DNA of 64,000 nucleotides from an uncultured bacterium (GCA_949299935.1 CASGCE010000008.1:1-64000); one strand, 5' to 3'. Shown: positions 33,821 to 44,010, counted from the stretch's first letter. The notes: generated by a model from the letters alone, not told the origin. Numbers and translations: made by a program.

Positions 33821-34711
33821 TTATACCACCGCTTTATAAATTATTTTTCTTAAAACTCCACCGTGTTTTTTTAGCTCACTCCTGGCTTCGTCTATACTAA
33901 TCTTCATCATTATTGACACAATCGCGGTTTTTATTTCCCAGTCACATTTTAAAAGTGTCGAAAGTGCATCTGCCAGACTTACTCCAGCAATTTGACCCAC
34001 AATCCGTATTGCACGATCCTTTAATTTTTCATTAACTGCCTTCAGATCAATCATAAAATTTTCATATGTTTTGCCGATTTTAATCATCGAACCTGTGGAA
34101 AGCATATTTAAAATCATCTTTTGAGCAGTACCTGCTTTAAGTCGGCTTGAACCTGCTATAACTTCAGGCCCTACTTCAACGCAGATTACCAATCCGGCTT
34201 CTTCCGCTATTCTCCCGTTTGAGTTGCATGTTATGGCGATAGTCTTGGAACCCGCTTCTTCTGCTTGCTGCAAAACTCCTAAAAGATATTTAGGATTGCC
34301 GCTTGCAGATATGACAACGCATACATCTTTGTCAGTTAAGACTTTTGCATCATTTACACCTAAATCAAAGTTATCCTCGGCACCTTCAACTGAATACAAA
34401 AATGCATCTTTACCTCCGGCAATTTTTCCTTGTACCATATCGTACGGTACGCTAAAAGTCGGTGGGCATTCTGAAGCATCTAATATACCAAGTCTGCCTG
34501 ATGTACCAGCACCAAAATAAAACAATCTCCCACCTTTTAAAAATTGTTTTGCAATTATATCTATCGCTTCTGCTATATGTTCAGCTTCGTCCTCTACCGC
34601 AAGCGCAACAAGTTTGTCCTCCTCGTTCATTTTTTTTACCATATCAACAGTAGACAACAAATCAATGTTTTTGGTATTCTCATTCCTATACTCTGTTATT
34701 GCTTCGCTCAT
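33821..34711 (-). CDS. murQ: N-acetylmuramic acid 6-phosphate etherase
   Basis: 296 residues from ATG 34711, which has AGGGGG upstream; a GTG at 34729 would overlap it. MurQ removes lactate from MurNAc-6-phosphate to give GlcNAc-6-phosphate, recycling cell-wall sugar. A SIS fold is visible, with FYFGAGTSGRLGILDASECPPTF-type sugar-phosphate site (quoted in part: GAGTSGRLG, DASECPPTF), VISASGNP and the VVGPEVIAGSSRLKAGTAQK-type segment (GPEVIAGSSRLKAGT). C-terminal UBA-like helices follow. No murP, nagZ or anmK is nearby, so where the 6-phosphate substrate comes from is open. Confidence 0.95.
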   Translation of the reverse strand: MSEAITEYRNENTKNIDLLSTVDMVKKMNEEDKLVALAVEDEAEHIAEAIDIIAKQFLKGGRLFYFGAGTSGRLGILDASECPPTFSVPYDMVQGKIAGGKDAFLYSVEGAEDNFDLGVNDAKVLTDKDVCVVISASGNPKYLLGVLQQAEEAGSKTIAITCNSNGRIAEEAGLVICVEVGPEVIAGSSRLKAGTAQKMILNMLSTGSMIKIGKTYENFMIDLKAVNEKLKDRAIRIVGQIAGVSLADALSTLLKCDWEIKTAIVSIMMKISIDEARSELKKHGGVLRKIIYKAVV

Positions 34712-34728
34712 TTTTCCCCCTGAAAACA

Positions 34729-35190
34729 CTATATTAATTTAAACAGATTGGCCATTTCTATTGCGGCTTTTGCTGCGTCAGCGCCTTTGTTACCTGCTTT
34801 GGTTCCGGCTCTTTCTATTGCTTGTTCTATGTTATCGGTTGTTAATATCCCGAATATTACAGGAATATTAGTCGCTAATGCTACTTGTCCAATACCTTTT
34901 GAAACCTCTGCACTTACATATTCAAAATGCGGTGTTGAACCTTTTATTATTGCACCTAATGTTATGACTGCATCATATTCACCGCTTCCTGCAAACTTCT
35001 TCGCCGCAAGCGGTATCTCAAATGCACCAGGAACTTTTACTATGTCAATATTAGTTTCCTTTACTCCGTGACGTTTTAGTTCATCTATTGCGCCTGACAA
35101 TAGCTTTGAAACAATAAAATCATTAAATCTTGAGATTATTATACAGAATCTTTCTCCTGCTGTCGTTAGTTGACCTTCGTATGTTTTCAT
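34729..35190 (-). CDS. ribH: 6,7-dimethyl-8-ribityllumazine synthase
   Basis: 153 residues from ATG 35190, with AAAGGAG upstream; an in-frame ATG at 35214 contains that site. Penultimate enzyme of riboflavin synthesis, forming icosahedral or pentameric shells. Conserved parts: [32 protein letters not shown] with the active-site His, and [12 protein letters not shown]. Other rib genes are not in the window. Gap of 17 bp to murQ. Confidence 0.96.
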   Translation of the reverse strand: MKTYEGQLTTAGERFCIIISRFNDFIVSKLLSGAIDELKRHGVKETNIDIVKVPGAFEIPLAAKKFAGSGEYDAVITLGAIIKGSTPHFEYVSAEVSKGIGQVALATNIPVIFGILTTDNIEQAIERAGTKAGNKGADAAKAAIEMANLFKLI

Positions 35191-35230
35191 CTTAATATAC
35201 TCCTTTGCATACATTGTACACCACAGAGCC

Positions 35231-35926
35231 CTATTTTACAATAAGTGGTACGAAAATCTTATAAAAAATATATAATGATGCCAGAATAAGCAATATTCCG
35301 CTTATTTTCATTAAAATATCGGAAATTTTGTGAAAATTTTGTTGATTTTTAAGCCCTGATGTCAAAAAGCCGGCAATTATCAGTATAAGTCCTTGACCGA
35401 GTGAAAATAAAAATAACATTATTATTGCATTTATTATGTTGGCTGAAAGTGATGCAAAGGCCATTATTCCAGCCAAAATAGGTGTCGAACACGGTGTTCC
35501 GATTAGCGCAAATACTCCACCTAATATTATCGGATACAAATATGTATGTTGATTTTTGTTTTTGGGCACCTCTTTTATCAGTACCGGAAGCTCAAAATCT
35601 ATTATGCCTATAAGTTTTAAACCCATTATTAACAGTATTGATGCCAGTATTAAAGCAAAATAACTGTTTGATACAAAAACTTTTCCTGTTATTGCACATA
35701 TTATGCCCAGTATTGAAAATATTATAGCTGTCCCCAATACGAAAAAAATCATCTGCAGCAAAGTTTTTGCCGGTTTTGCACTTGAGTATCCTCCAATGTA
35801 GCCTATTATTATCGGAAGCATTGCTAATGAGCACGGTGATATTGAGGCTATTAAACCTCCCAGAAATGATATCGCAAAAAGTATCAGCGTGCTTGTGTTG
35901 GTTGTAAAAATATCACCGTAATCCAT
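35231..35926 (-). CDS. CcdA/DsbD-type transmembrane thiol carrier
   Basis: 231 residues with six hydrophobic helices, the size of CcdA. The two Cys that carry electrons across the membrane sit in the family motifs SPCSLAMLP (first helix) and GTPCSTPIL (fourth). It would take reducing power from cytoplasmic thioredoxin and hand it to the thioredoxin-like protein encoded immediately upstream; the two genes touch by one base. Likely clients are extracytoplasmic cysteine proteins such as the Cys-rich pilins, but that is inference. No cytochrome c maturation genes are present here. Confidence 0.9.
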   Translation of the reverse strand: MDYGDIFTTNTSTLILFAISFLGGLIASISPCSLAMLPIIIGYIGGYSSAKPAKTLLQMIFFVLGTAIIFSILGIICAITGKVFVSNSYFALILASILLIMGLKLIGIIDFELPVLIKEVPKNKNQHTYLYPIILGGVFALIGTPCSTPILAGIMAFASLSANIINAIIMLFLFSLGQGLILIIAGFLTSGLKNQQNFHKISDILMKISGILLILASLYIFYKIFVPLIVK

Positions 35927-36321
35927 TAATTAAGACCTTTCAGATATGCTTCCAACTCGTCTTTTTCTATGGCACCTTCTATACGTTTTGTCATTTTACC
36001 TGTTGAATCGAGTAATATTACCGTAGGCACAAGGGTTACGTTGTATTTCTCAATCTGTTCATTTGTAAATGAGTTTCGATCTTGTACCGGTATTTCTGTC
36101 AGAATTATTTTACCTTCATATTTTGGAAATATTTCTTTAAAAATTTTGTCCATTTTTTGACAATCCAAACACATTGTTGATGTGAATTTTATCACTTGCG
36201 GAATGCCGCTTTGTTCCGTATTGGTCGTTTGGGCTGTCGTAGCAGCCGATTTTGTAAGTGCCATATAGCATATTATGGGCACTGCTATTATTAGCAATAT
36301 TGTTATCAAATTTTTTCTCAT
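35926..36321 (-). CDS. Membrane-anchored thioredoxin-like protein
   Basis: 131 residues. N-terminal signal anchor (about 5-22), a short Thr/Ala linker, then a thioredoxin fold whose active site is Cys-Leu-Asp-Cys in STMCLDCQKM, with the cis-Pro loop VTLVPTVILL. CxDC sites are found in extracytoplasmic reductases of the DsbD-gamma/TlpA kind. Coupled by one overlapping base to the CcdA-like gene, so the two make one electron path. Ribosome site AAGGAG. It opens the six-gene run; its promoter has an extended -10, TGC-TAATAT at 36343-36351 on the minus strand. Confidence 0.88.
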   Translation of the reverse strand: MRKNLITILLIIAVPIICYMALTKSAATTAQTTNTEQSGIPQVIKFTSTMCLDCQKMDKIFKEIFPKYEGKIILTEIPVQDRNSFTNEQIEKYNVTLVPTVILLDSTGKMTKRIEGAIEKDELEAYLKGLN

Positions 36322-36342
36322 AATTTACTCCTTTTGACTTCT

Positions 36343-36351
36343 ATATTAGCA
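36343..36351 (-). promoter_or_regulatory. Extended -10 promoter of the thioredoxin-to-ricT run
   Basis: Minus-strand TGC-TAATAT; predicted start near 36336 leaves a 15-nt leader with AAGGAG before ATG 36321. The best -35 (TTGATA at 36368-36373) is spaced at 19, so it is weak. Confidence 0.45.
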
Positions 36352-36405
36352 TAAAACAAAAAGAAAATATCAATAACCACATGTGGGTAATGTTTCGGGT
36401 TAATA

Positions 36406-36911
36406 TTACATAAAAACTATTACCGGAACAAAGTACTTTCTTGTACCGACAAGAAAGTACCCCAAGAAACTCTCGACCGGAACTACACTCGCTAATCATT
36501 ACTATAACTCAACCCAAGCTCGCAAACTCGCTTCGCTCAGACAACGCTCGCTCTGTTGTTGTTTTGTTATGTAATGATTGCTCGTTCCGTTAAGGTCGAA
36601 TTGTTTTTAAACTGCGCCTATAAACACGGCAAGGTTTGACTAAACTCCGCGATAGCGGAGTGAGCAATAACTGTAGCCGAAACAAACGTTAGAGGCGTGT
36701 ACTGTTTGAGCGGTAAAAGTATTTGTGGTTAGAAAAGTTGATTATTTTTAAAGCGAGTTTACACGCCTTTATGTTGAGGCGTACAAGTTATTAGTGAACG
36801 CAGCGTGCGGTGGTTTTGTGCAACTTTTGCCACCAAAAGTTGCCGCCGTGCGCGCAGCACTTAACCTCATCTTTTAAATTAAACATGGGTTCAGTAATAG
36901 TTTTTATGTAA
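36406..36911. mobile_element. MITE-like non-coding element with 18-bp terminal inverted repeats
   Basis: About 506 bp with no gene. TTACATAAAAACTATTAC (36406-36423) is repeated exactly in reverse at 36894-36911. The interior is built of further inverted repeats: a 12-bp stem with 4-nt loop (36433-36460), AATCATTAC-type arms at 36494-36508 and 36566-36579, a 7-bp ACTCCGC/GCGGAGT stem (36644-36661), AGGCGTGTA/TACACGCCT arms, and a 10-bp GCAACTTTTG/CAAAAGTTGC stem (36820-36843). It is clearly more GC-rich than the surroundings. No clear target-site duplication was found. A non-autonomous transposon relic or a large structured RNA are both possible. Confidence 0.6.
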
Positions 36912-36960
36912 ACTATCTGCAAAATAAAATCCAGAAATCTATAAGATTTGTAAGCTCTAA

Positions 36961-37122
36961 TTAATCTTCCGGTATATAAAAATCTGCCTTTGCGAGTAAT
37001 TCTCGGGTATGTTCGTAGCAGCAGCTGTTCTTACAGATTTGTTGATATTCTTGAACTATGCTAATCACGTCATCTACACTCATTTTTATTAATCTTCTTT
37101 CACCTTCAATTATTCTTGCCAT
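36961..37122 (-). CDS. 53-residue protein, unknown
   Basis: Starts at ATG 37122, which has AAAGGA upstream; the longer frame from 37155 lacks a site. Begins MARIIEGERRLIKMSVDDV, mostly helical, with three Cys in a CKNSCCYEH cluster. No family recognised. It ends 50 bp from the MITE-like element, with which it has no evident link. Clear ribosome site and coding-like composition support it being real. Confidence 0.55.
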   Translation of the reverse strand: MARIIEGERRLIKMSVDDVISIVQEYQQICKNSCCYEHTRELLAKADFYIPED

Positions 37123-37217
37123 AAAAGTTCCTTTCTTTATTACTTTATACGGCAAAAAATTCCCTAAACCTTTGCAAAATCAGCTATTTTGTTTAAAAAT
37201 CTCTTTTGTAATTTGAC

Positions 37218-38294
37218 TTATAATTTTATGTGTTCATCAAGTTTGAAATAGTCAACAAGTATCAGAATTGATGCGATTTCGTTAAAAAATTTGGTTATTC
37301 TGTTTGGGTCATCCAGCCTCATAAATAAGTTCCCTATTTCAAACAGGTTTTTGTGTGTTGAAATCGCAAACATTATTGTGTTATCAAAAAAAGAACATTT
37401 TGCTTTTTTAGCACCAAAAGCTGTATTCAGGTTATTAAATCTTTCCATAAATGCGGTTGTAATTAAGTATCTTGCTTCCACCTGATCGGATGAATATACA
37501 TTGAATTTCTTTTCGAATACTGGATCTTCAAGGTTAACTTCGTCCATTACTTCACCGTTCCCTTTTGAAAAGAATGTGAAAATCGCAATTATTGCAAGTG
37601 CTACCGCTGCTATAAGCAGGATTTTGAGCTCAGGGAATAAGTATATATATGCAAATAGGGGTAAAATGGAGCTGAAAAACATCCACTTGCCCATTCTGGC
37701 GGTATGCATATCCCATTTTGTAGTAATAATTGTTTTATTACGTATAGTTTTGTTTGATTCAAAATTTATTATGATTCCTTTGAATATTGTCCGTCTGCGA
37801 CGATTTTTGCCGCTGCCTGTTTGGTTTACAAGTTTTGTTTCCGAAATTACAAAGTTAACCCCGTTATATTTACCTTTGAAAGAATCATCGTTGCTTCTTC
37901 TGTTATATCCAGCAAATAATTCGCTTTTCCCCAGTTCTTCATCTGTTATAAAAAATAGTCCATTCCCCCATTCTACATCACCAAATACTTTTGTTAAACT
38001 GTGCATGCATTCTTTTTTTAGCATTTTTATAAAATTTTTATTCATATAATGTGGAATTGCTATTGCAGCCAATCCAAGAATAAGACTCAAAATTTGACAT
38101 ACTATATCTGTTGCATCCTTTAGTGAATAATAAGATACCAATGCAAATGCGGCTATTACAATTACTTCAATAAAAAAACAAAAGCTGAAGCTGCCTTTTC
38201 TTTTTTCTTCAAATTCAATAAGTGTTGGCAGAATTTCTTTATGATATACCTGATAAAATTCGCGTCTGTAATCGTCTATAGTTTTTTCTTTCAT
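37218..38294 (-). CDS. DUF3137-family membrane protein
   Basis: 358 residues. Two membrane helices near the N-terminus (about 33-85) and two in the middle (about 203-243), with soluble regions between and after. The GKYNGVNFVISET-like strand after the first pair and the FEKKFNVYSSDQVEARYLIT segment after the second are characteristic of the DUF3137 family. Such genes often accompany lemA, which is not present. Function unknown. A TATAAT (38302-38307) ends seven bases before the ATG with no ribosome site, so it is likely leaderless. Confidence 0.8.
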   Translation of the reverse strand: MKEKTIDDYRREFYQVYHKEILPTLIEFEEKRKGSFSFCFFIEVIVIAAFALVSYYSLKDATDIVCQILSLILGLAAIAIPHYMNKNFIKMLKKECMHSLTKVFGDVEWGNGLFFITDEELGKSELFAGYNRRSNDDSFKGKYNGVNFVISETKLVNQTGSGKNRRRRTIFKGIIINFESNKTIRNKTIITTKWDMHTARMGKWMFFSSILPLFAYIYLFPELKILLIAAVALAIIAIFTFFSKGNGEVMDEVNLEDPVFEKKFNVYSSDQVEARYLITTAFMERFNNLNTAFGAKKAKCSFFDNTIMFAISTHKNLFEIGNLFMRLDDPNRITKFFNEIASILILVDYFKLDEHIKL

Positions 38295-38301
38295 ATACTA
38301 T

Positions 38302-38307
38302 ATTATA
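38302..38307 (-). promoter_or_regulatory. -10 box of the DUF3137 gene, leaderless start
   Basis: Minus-strand TATAAT, seven bases before ATG 38294; no Shine-Dalgarno sequence. Confidence 0.5.
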
Positions 38308-38344
38308 TAAGATTTTTGTTTTTTGTATATAATGTAAATAAATG

Positions 38345-38375
38345 AAAAAAGCCTCCGGATTTGGAGGCTTTTTTT
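38345..38375 (-). terminator. Intrinsic terminator of the rpo operon
   Basis: AAAAAAGCCTCC (38345-38356) pairs with GGAGGCTTTTTT (38363-38374) around a 6-nt loop; A- and T-runs on both sides make it work in both directions. It lies 18 bp after the rpoC2 stop. Confidence 0.93.
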
Positions 38376-38392
38376 GTTATTTTGAAGTATGA

Positions 38393-41300
38393 TTATTCAT
38401 CTTCGTTATCGTCTAATGTGAAATCAGGAGCGCCGAACATGCCTTCAATTTCTTCCAAAATTGCAGACGGTTTTCTTGCCTGATTTCTTTGTGCTACTGC
38501 ACGTTTTCTTGCTTCGCGTTCTTTTTCTTCGTTGGCGTTAGACAGATGGTGGAAGCCTGTACCTGCAGGTATTAAACGTCCGATAATTACGTTTTCTTTC
38601 AAGCCTCTGAGCATATCTTTCTTACCGTCAACGGCAGCTTCTGTCAGGATTCTTGTTGTTTCCTGGAAGGAGGCTGCTGATATGAAGCTTTCGGTATTCA
38701 AAGAAGCCTTAGTAATACCCAACAACATGTATTCACAAGTTGCGGGGGTTTTACCGTCTTCTTCAACCTTTTTATTTGCTTCTTCAAAAGTTTGAAGCTC
38801 AATTAACTCACCTGGTAAAAGGTCAGTATCGCCTGCGTCAAGGACTCTTACCTTTTTAGTCATCTGACGTACGATAATTTCGATATGTTTGTCTGCGATT
38901 TCTACACCTTGTGAACGGTATACACGTTGTACTTCGTCAACCAAGTATTGTTGTGCTGCCTCAACTCCGCAAAGTCTTATAACGTCATGCGGGTTCAACG
39001 GACCGCTTGTCAGTGGCTGTCCTTTTGTTATTTTCTGCTTGTCGTGGACTATAATATTTGCGTCGATTGCATATTTTATTTCCACTCTGCCGTTATCATT
39101 TACCAGGTATAATCTTGGTAAATCTTCATCGGTTTCAATTTCAGCAAAACCGTCTTCTTCGGCAAGAATTGCACAATCTTTAGGCTTACGGCCTTCAAGA
39201 AGCTCCTCAACCCTTGGCAAACCTTGTACGATGTCGCCGGTTTTTTGTCTTTCAAATACCAATGTAGCAAGCATATCACCTCGAAGTACCAATGCACCTG
39301 ATTCTACTTGTAGCATTGTACCAGGGCTGATTAGGTAGGGTCTTCCGGTTCTCACAACAATTTCGCCTTTATTTACGGCCACTACCTGACCCGATACAGG
39401 TGAGGTTTCTCCGCTTGATGAAATTATTGAGTCGGTTTTTATAAAATTACCTTTTTTCACGCTTGCACTTGATTTAATTTTAATAACTTCCTCATAATTT
39501 TTACTTGTTAACAAAAGGCGTCTGTTATCTGTTTTATTTTCATTAATTGATGCCACACCTTCATTTATTGCTAAGACTTGTGTTTTTGCAATAGGAGTTT
39601 TAGGTTCAATTGTCTGACCGTCTTTAACAAGCAATTCTGTCTGAAGTGCTGATAAAAGCTTAGAATTACCTTCAAATTCTCGGCGGACAATCAGGTTTTC
39701 AAGAACTACAATTCTCAAATTACCTTTTTCATCCAATTCTACCATACCTTTTAAGTGTGATAAGTAACCTTGCATTTGAAGTACAAGACTTGTTCTTGTA
39801 ATTGTCGAACCGTCGAGATTTCTTACTCTTGCGCCATCTTTGTATTGAAGTTGAGTTACAGGGACTATATCTATTAACTCATCAGTTGTATTAAATTTAA
39901 TAGAAACGTCCTTTTGTTGGACATCCAATACCTGTACAGGTCTTACCAAGATTTGTATAGGCTGATTAGAGATATTATCTTCATCCAAAGTGAGATTTGC
40001 ATCAAGTTCTTCGTCTAAATCATCTATTTCTAGCTCGTCCAAAGATGAATCCATAATGGTCACGATGGAAGTTTCTTTAGCCTTGATACCGTCAGCAATT
40101 AAGGTACCCTTTTTAACTATTTCGCCTTCATCCACTTTTAATTCCGAAACGCTTGGTAAAGTATGAATTTGTCCGGGTCTTACGGTAATTTCGTGGATTA
40201 TATCGTTGTACTCTTTGAATTCAACGATACCGTCGATGTGGCAATAAACATCTTTTACGACCTCAGTACCGGCTGTAACGTATGTTCCGTTGTCTACCAT
40301 TTTTAATGAACTATCTTTTGAAATTTGGTGGATTTCTTCGGGAATAAATACAACTTTGCCGGGCTTAGTAATAATCTGATTTTCATCAACTTCAACATCA
40401 ACGTATCTGATTTCACCTGAGCTTGTAACGGAGCATTCTTCATCCAAAAGCTCTGCTATAATCATCCCGTTTTCTACCGTTGTATCCACGGGTGCTTTTA
40501 CTATGTATTTTTCACCAGTTTTCTTTACTGTCCATAATTGTTCTTTTTTAGTTTGTTCAAAAGTTGCATTTTCGGGCATCAAGGAAGCTATTACGATTGT
40601 AATTTCCTTACCTTGGACTATTTTTTTAATTTTTTTGCCTTCAAAATTAACATTTTCGATAACCAAATCTTCACCAAATCGGACTTCTCCTCCGTGTTCA
40701 GAAATAGTCAAAGTTTCAGCAAGTTTTTCACCTTCCTTAATCTTTTGGCCATCTTTTACGATTACTTTAGAGCCGCCCGGCAGGTTATAGACATCGCCTC
40801 CAAGAACCCAGATTACGCCTTGTTTATTTGTAGTTCTTGAGATATTGCCTTGTCTGTCTTTCTTTTCATCAGCTACAAAATCTTCATAGATAACTTCTCC
40901 GCTTAAGTCTGCGTTGATATCTTTAGTAGCTTTTTCAGTTAAACGTGAACCGTCGCCTTGTGAGGTTGGTTCATATGCAGCCAGAGTATATCCTTTTTCG
41001 ACCTTCATACCGTTTGTAAAGAACACGGTTGAGCCTGCAGGGATGTGATATTTTTCTGTTCTTTTTGAACCTTTAACTTCAATATCGGCTTCGTAATTTG
41101 CGACATTAACGATATCTCCGTGACGTGTTCTTAATTCTCTTGTTTTAACATTAGATATAACTTCGCCGGCAGATTTTGCATCAACGTGTTTCATAGCGCC
41201 TGAACCTTTGAATACACCACCTGTGTGGAATGTTCTCATTGTAAGCTGTGTACCCGGTTCACCGATTGACTGTGCGGCAATAATACCGATAGCTTCACCT

Positions 41301-42253
41301 ACGTCAACGAGTTTTTGGGTAGTCATTGCCCATCCGTAGCATTTTTGGCAGATACCGTATTCAAGTCCGCAGGTCAAGCCTGATCTGACTTTTAGTTCTT
41401 GCAAGTTCAAATGTGCTATTTTTTTGATATCCTCACGATTTAGTGTTGTACCTGACTTAACAAGTACTGTTCCGTCTTTATCTTTAATATCCTCGGCTAT
41501 TGTTCTTCCTAGTAACCTATCAATTAATGGTACAATAACTATATCTCCGTCCACGATAGGTTTCATGTTAATTGATTTTTTCGTATGACAGTCATCTGCT
41601 CTGATTATAACGTCTTGAGCAACGTCCACCAGACGTCTTGTTAAATATCCTGAATCGGCTGTTTTCAAAGCCGTATCTACCAAACCTTTACGTGCACCGT
41701 ATGAGGAAATAATATATTCTGTTACGGATAAGCCCTCTTTAAAGTTTGATTTGATAGGCAAGTCGATAATTTGCCCCTGTGCATCAGCCATTAAACCACG
41801 CATACCAACCAATTGTGATACCTGTGATAAGTTACCTCTGGCACCTGAAAATGCCATCATGTAAACCGGATTTAATTTATCAAAATTTTCTACCACCTGT
41901 TCAGTTAATTTTGCGGTTGTTTCCGACCAGGTGTCGATAACTTTTGTATATCTTTCTACTTCAGTAATTTCACCTTTAAGGTATCTGTTTGTTGATTGTT
42001 CAATTTCTTTTTCAGCTTCTTGCAAAAGATCTTTTTTTGCAGGAGGCACTTGCAAATCTGCTATCGAAATAGTTGTTCCTGATTTGGTTGCATATTTATA
42101 ACCCAAGTTTTTCAAAGCGTTTGCAAGTTCTGCTGTTTTTGCTCCACCGTATTCCAAATACATTTGCGCAAGCAAATTGTTTAATCCTTTTTTATCCATT
42201 TGTTTGTTAATGTATTCGGGTGTCTTTTTTTCATGAATGTATGTTGTTTCCAT
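38393..42253 (-). CDS. rpoC2: RNA polymerase beta' subunit, C-terminal part (RpoC2)
   Basis: 1286 residues from ATG 42253 (AAGGG upstream). Corresponds to the C-terminal half of beta' in other bacteria. The bridge-helix/trigger-loop region GIIAAQSIGEPGTQLTMRTFHTGG is near residue 325, but the other trigger-loop half, QGLPRVEELLEGRKP, comes only near residue 1005: some 650 residues of repeated beta-barrel-like units (SI3 insertion) lie between. A split beta' with a giant SI3 is a hallmark of Cyanobacteria and their non-photosynthetic sisters. Zinc cysteines near residues 215-310 (DDCHTKK, CGLEYGICQKCYG) are intact. Last gene of rpoB-rpoC1-rpoC2. Confidence 0.97.
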   Translation of the reverse strand: METTYIHEKKTPEYINKQMDKKGLNNLLAQMYLEYGGAKTAELANALKNLGYKYATKSGTTISIADLQVPPAKKDLLQEAEKEIEQSTNRYLKGEITEVERYTKVIDTWSETTAKLTEQVVENFDKLNPVYMMAFSGARGNLSQVSQLVGMRGLMADAQGQIIDLPIKSNFKEGLSVTEYIISSYGARKGLVDTALKTADSGYLTRRLVDVAQDVIIRADDCHTKKSINMKPIVDGDIVIVPLIDRLLGRTIAEDIKDKDGTVLVKSGTTLNREDIKKIAHLNLQELKVRSGLTCGLEYGICQKCYGWAMTTQKLVDVGEAIGIIAAQSIGEPGTQLTMRTFHTGGVFKGSGAMKHVDAKSAGEVISNVKTRELRTRHGDIVNVANYEADIEVKGSKRTEKYHIPAGSTVFFTNGMKVEKGYTLAAYEPTSQGDGSRLTEKATKDINADLSGEVIYEDFVADEKKDRQGNISRTTNKQGVIWVLGGDVYNLPGGSKVIVKDGQKIKEGEKLAETLTISEHGGEVRFGEDLVIENVNFEGKKIKKIVQGKEITIVIASLMPENATFEQTKKEQLWTVKKTGEKYIVKAPVDTTVENGMIIAELLDEECSVTSSGEIRYVDVEVDENQIITKPGKVVFIPEEIHQISKDSSLKMVDNGTYVTAGTEVVKDVYCHIDGIVEFKEYNDIIHEITVRPGQIHTLPSVSELKVDEGEIVKKGTLIADGIKAKETSIVTIMDSSLDELEIDDLDEELDANLTLDEDNISNQPIQILVRPVQVLDVQQKDVSIKFNTTDELIDIVPVTQLQYKDGARVRNLDGSTITRTSLVLQMQGYLSHLKGMVELDEKGNLRIVVLENLIVRREFEGNSKLLSALQTELLVKDGQTIEPKTPIAKTQVLAINEGVASINENKTDNRRLLLTSKNYEEVIKIKSSASVKKGNFIKTDSIISSSGETSPVSGQVVAVNKGEIVVRTGRPYLISPGTMLQVESGALVLRGDMLATLVFERQKTGDIVQGLPRVEELLEGRKPKDCAILAEEDGFAEIETDEDLPRLYLVNDNGRVEIKYAIDANIIVHDKQKITKGQPLTSGPLNPHDVIRLCGVEAAQQYLVDEVQRVYRSQGVEIADKHIEIIVRQMTKKVRVLDAGDTDLLPGELIELQTFEEANKKVEEDGKTPATCEYMLLGITKASLNTESFISAASFQETTRILTEAAVDGKKDMLRGLKENVIIGRLIPAGTGFHHLSNANEEKEREARKRAVAQRNQARKPSAILEEIEGMFGAPDFTLDDNEDE

Positions 42254-42300
42254 TATATATTCCCTTTTTGTTATTTTATTACAAATCAATAAAACTATAT

Positions 42301-44010
42301 TTAAGCCAGAGCATTTTTAACTGTTTCGTTAAAAATTATTCTTCCGACTGTAGTTTCAATTCTTTCACCTTTGTCATTTCTTACAACTATCTTATCGTGT
42401 AAATCAATTACACCGACTTCAAGAGCCGAAATTGCATCTTGGAAGTTGTAGAAGTAACCTTTAGGTTCTTGTTCAGGATTTTTCAAGATAGTCAGGTAAT
42501 ACATACCAAGTACCATATCTTGAGAAGGTGTAATAATAGGCTTTCCGTTTGCCGGAGCCAGAATGTTGTTTGTAGCAAGCATTAACATTCTTGCTTCTGT
42601 CTGAGCTTCAATTGAAAGCGGTACGTGAACAGCCATTTGGTCGCCGTCAAAGTCAGCGTTAAATGCTGTACACACCAATGGGTGCAATTGAATTGCTCTG
42701 CCTTCAACAAGTTTAGGTTCAAATGCCTGAATACCTAATCTGTGCAAGGTTGGAGCACGGTTCAATAATACCGGGTGCCCGTCAATTACCTCTTCTAATA
42801 TATCCCAAACTATCGCTTCGGAACGTTCAATTTTCTTTTTAGCCGATTTAATGTTTTGAACATATCCTCTTTCGATAAGTTTATTGACTACAAATGGTTT
42901 AAACAATTCAATAGCCATTTCTTTTGGCAAACCGCATTGATTCAAGCTCAATTGCGGACCTACTACGATAACCGAACGACCTGAGTAGTCAACACGTTTA
43001 CCGAGCAAGTTTTGTCTGAAACGACCTTGTTTACCTTCAATGATATTTGATAATGATTTTAATGCACGGTTGTTAGGACCAACAACGGTTCTTCCTCTGC
43101 GACCGTTATCAATCAATGCATCAACTGCTTCTTGCAGCATACGTTTTTCGTTTCTTACGATTATTTCAGGAGCTCCCATTTCCAAAAGTCTTTGCAAACG
43201 GTTGTTTCTGTTAATTACGCGTCTGTATAAATCATTCAAATCCGATGTCGCAAAACGTCCGCCATCTAACTGTACCATCGGTCTTAAATCCGGTGGTGTT
43301 ACAGGTAATACATCCATTATCATCCAGGTCGGATCCGTTTCGGATGATATTAGTGCATCAAGCAATCTTAATCGTTTAATCAGTTTGCTTTTTCTCTGTA
43401 CTGATGTTATGTTGCCTGCTAATTCTGTTCTTATTTCTTCAGCCAATTCGTTTATGTTAATTTCTGACAACAATTCTTTTATGGCCTCTGCACCGATACC
43501 TACTTTTAATTCGGTTTCTTCATTTTCGGTGATGTAATCTTCGTATTCTTCTTCACCCAGCAATTGCAATTTCTTAAATGGGCTTTCTCCGGGTTCTATT
43601 ACTACGTAGTTGTTGAAGTAAATTACCTGTTCCAGATCTTTCAAAGTCATATCCAACAGTAAACCAAGGTATGATGGAATACCTTTTAAAAACCAAATAT
43701 GTGATACCGGAGCCGCGAGTTTGATATGTCCCATTCTGTGACGACGGACTTTTGAATCCGTAACTTCAACACCGCAGCGTTCGCAGATAATGCCTTTGTG
43801 TCTTACTCTTTTATATTTACCGCAATAGCATTCCCAATCCTTTGTCGGTCCGAAAATTCTTTCGCAGAACAGACCGTCTCTTTCAGGCTTCAAGGTTCGG
43901 TAATTTATTGTTTCCGGTTTTGTTACTTCACCGTAGGACCATTTCAAAATCCTTTCCGGTGAAGCTATACTTATTCGTATATAGTCAAAATAATCTATGC
44001 TTGTTGACAT
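42301..44010 (-). CDS. rpoC1: RNA polymerase beta' subunit, N-terminal part (RpoC1/gamma)
   Basis: 569 residues. Holds the N-terminal zinc finger ([20 protein letters not shown]), the clamp helices and the active-site loop [15 protein letters not shown] (near residue 450), whose three Asp bind the catalytic magnesium. Ends shortly after the funnel start, where beta' is cut in Cyanobacteria. The reading frame closes with a clean TAA and rpoC2 has its own start 47 bp on with a ribosome site, so this is a true gene split, not a frameshift. Ribosome site AAGGAG before ATG 44010. Confidence 0.98.
   Translation of the reverse strand: MSTSIDYFDYIRISIASPERILKWSYGEVTKPETINYRTLKPERDGLFCERIFGPTKDWECYCGKYKRVRHKGIICERCGVEVTDSKVRRHRMGHIKLAAPVSHIWFLKGIPSYLGLLLDMTLKDLEQVIYFNNYVVIEPGESPFKKLQLLGEEEYEDYITENEETELKVGIGAEAIKELLSEININELAEEIRTELAGNITSVQRKSKLIKRLRLLDALISSETDPTWMIMDVLPVTPPDLRPMVQLDGGRFATSDLNDLYRRVINRNNRLQRLLEMGAPEIIVRNEKRMLQEAVDALIDNGRRGRTVVGPNNRALKSLSNIIEGKQGRFRQNLLGKRVDYSGRSVIVVGPQLSLNQCGLPKEMAIELFKPFVVNKLIERGYVQNIKSAKKKIERSEAIVWDILEEVIDGHPVLLNRAPTLHRLGIQAFEPKLVEGRAIQLHPLVCTAFNADFDGDQMAVHVPLSIEAQTEARMLMLATNNILAPANGKPIITPSQDMVLGMYYLTILKNPEQEPKGYFYNFQDAISALEVGVIDLHDKIVVRNDKGERIETTVGRIIFNETVKNALA

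Noticed and set aside
42254-42300. Possible frameshift breaking one rpoC gene into two
   Set aside because: rpoC1 ends cleanly and rpoC2 starts 47 bp on with its own ribosome site; the break point is the natural cyanobacterial split, so it is not a pseudogene or error.
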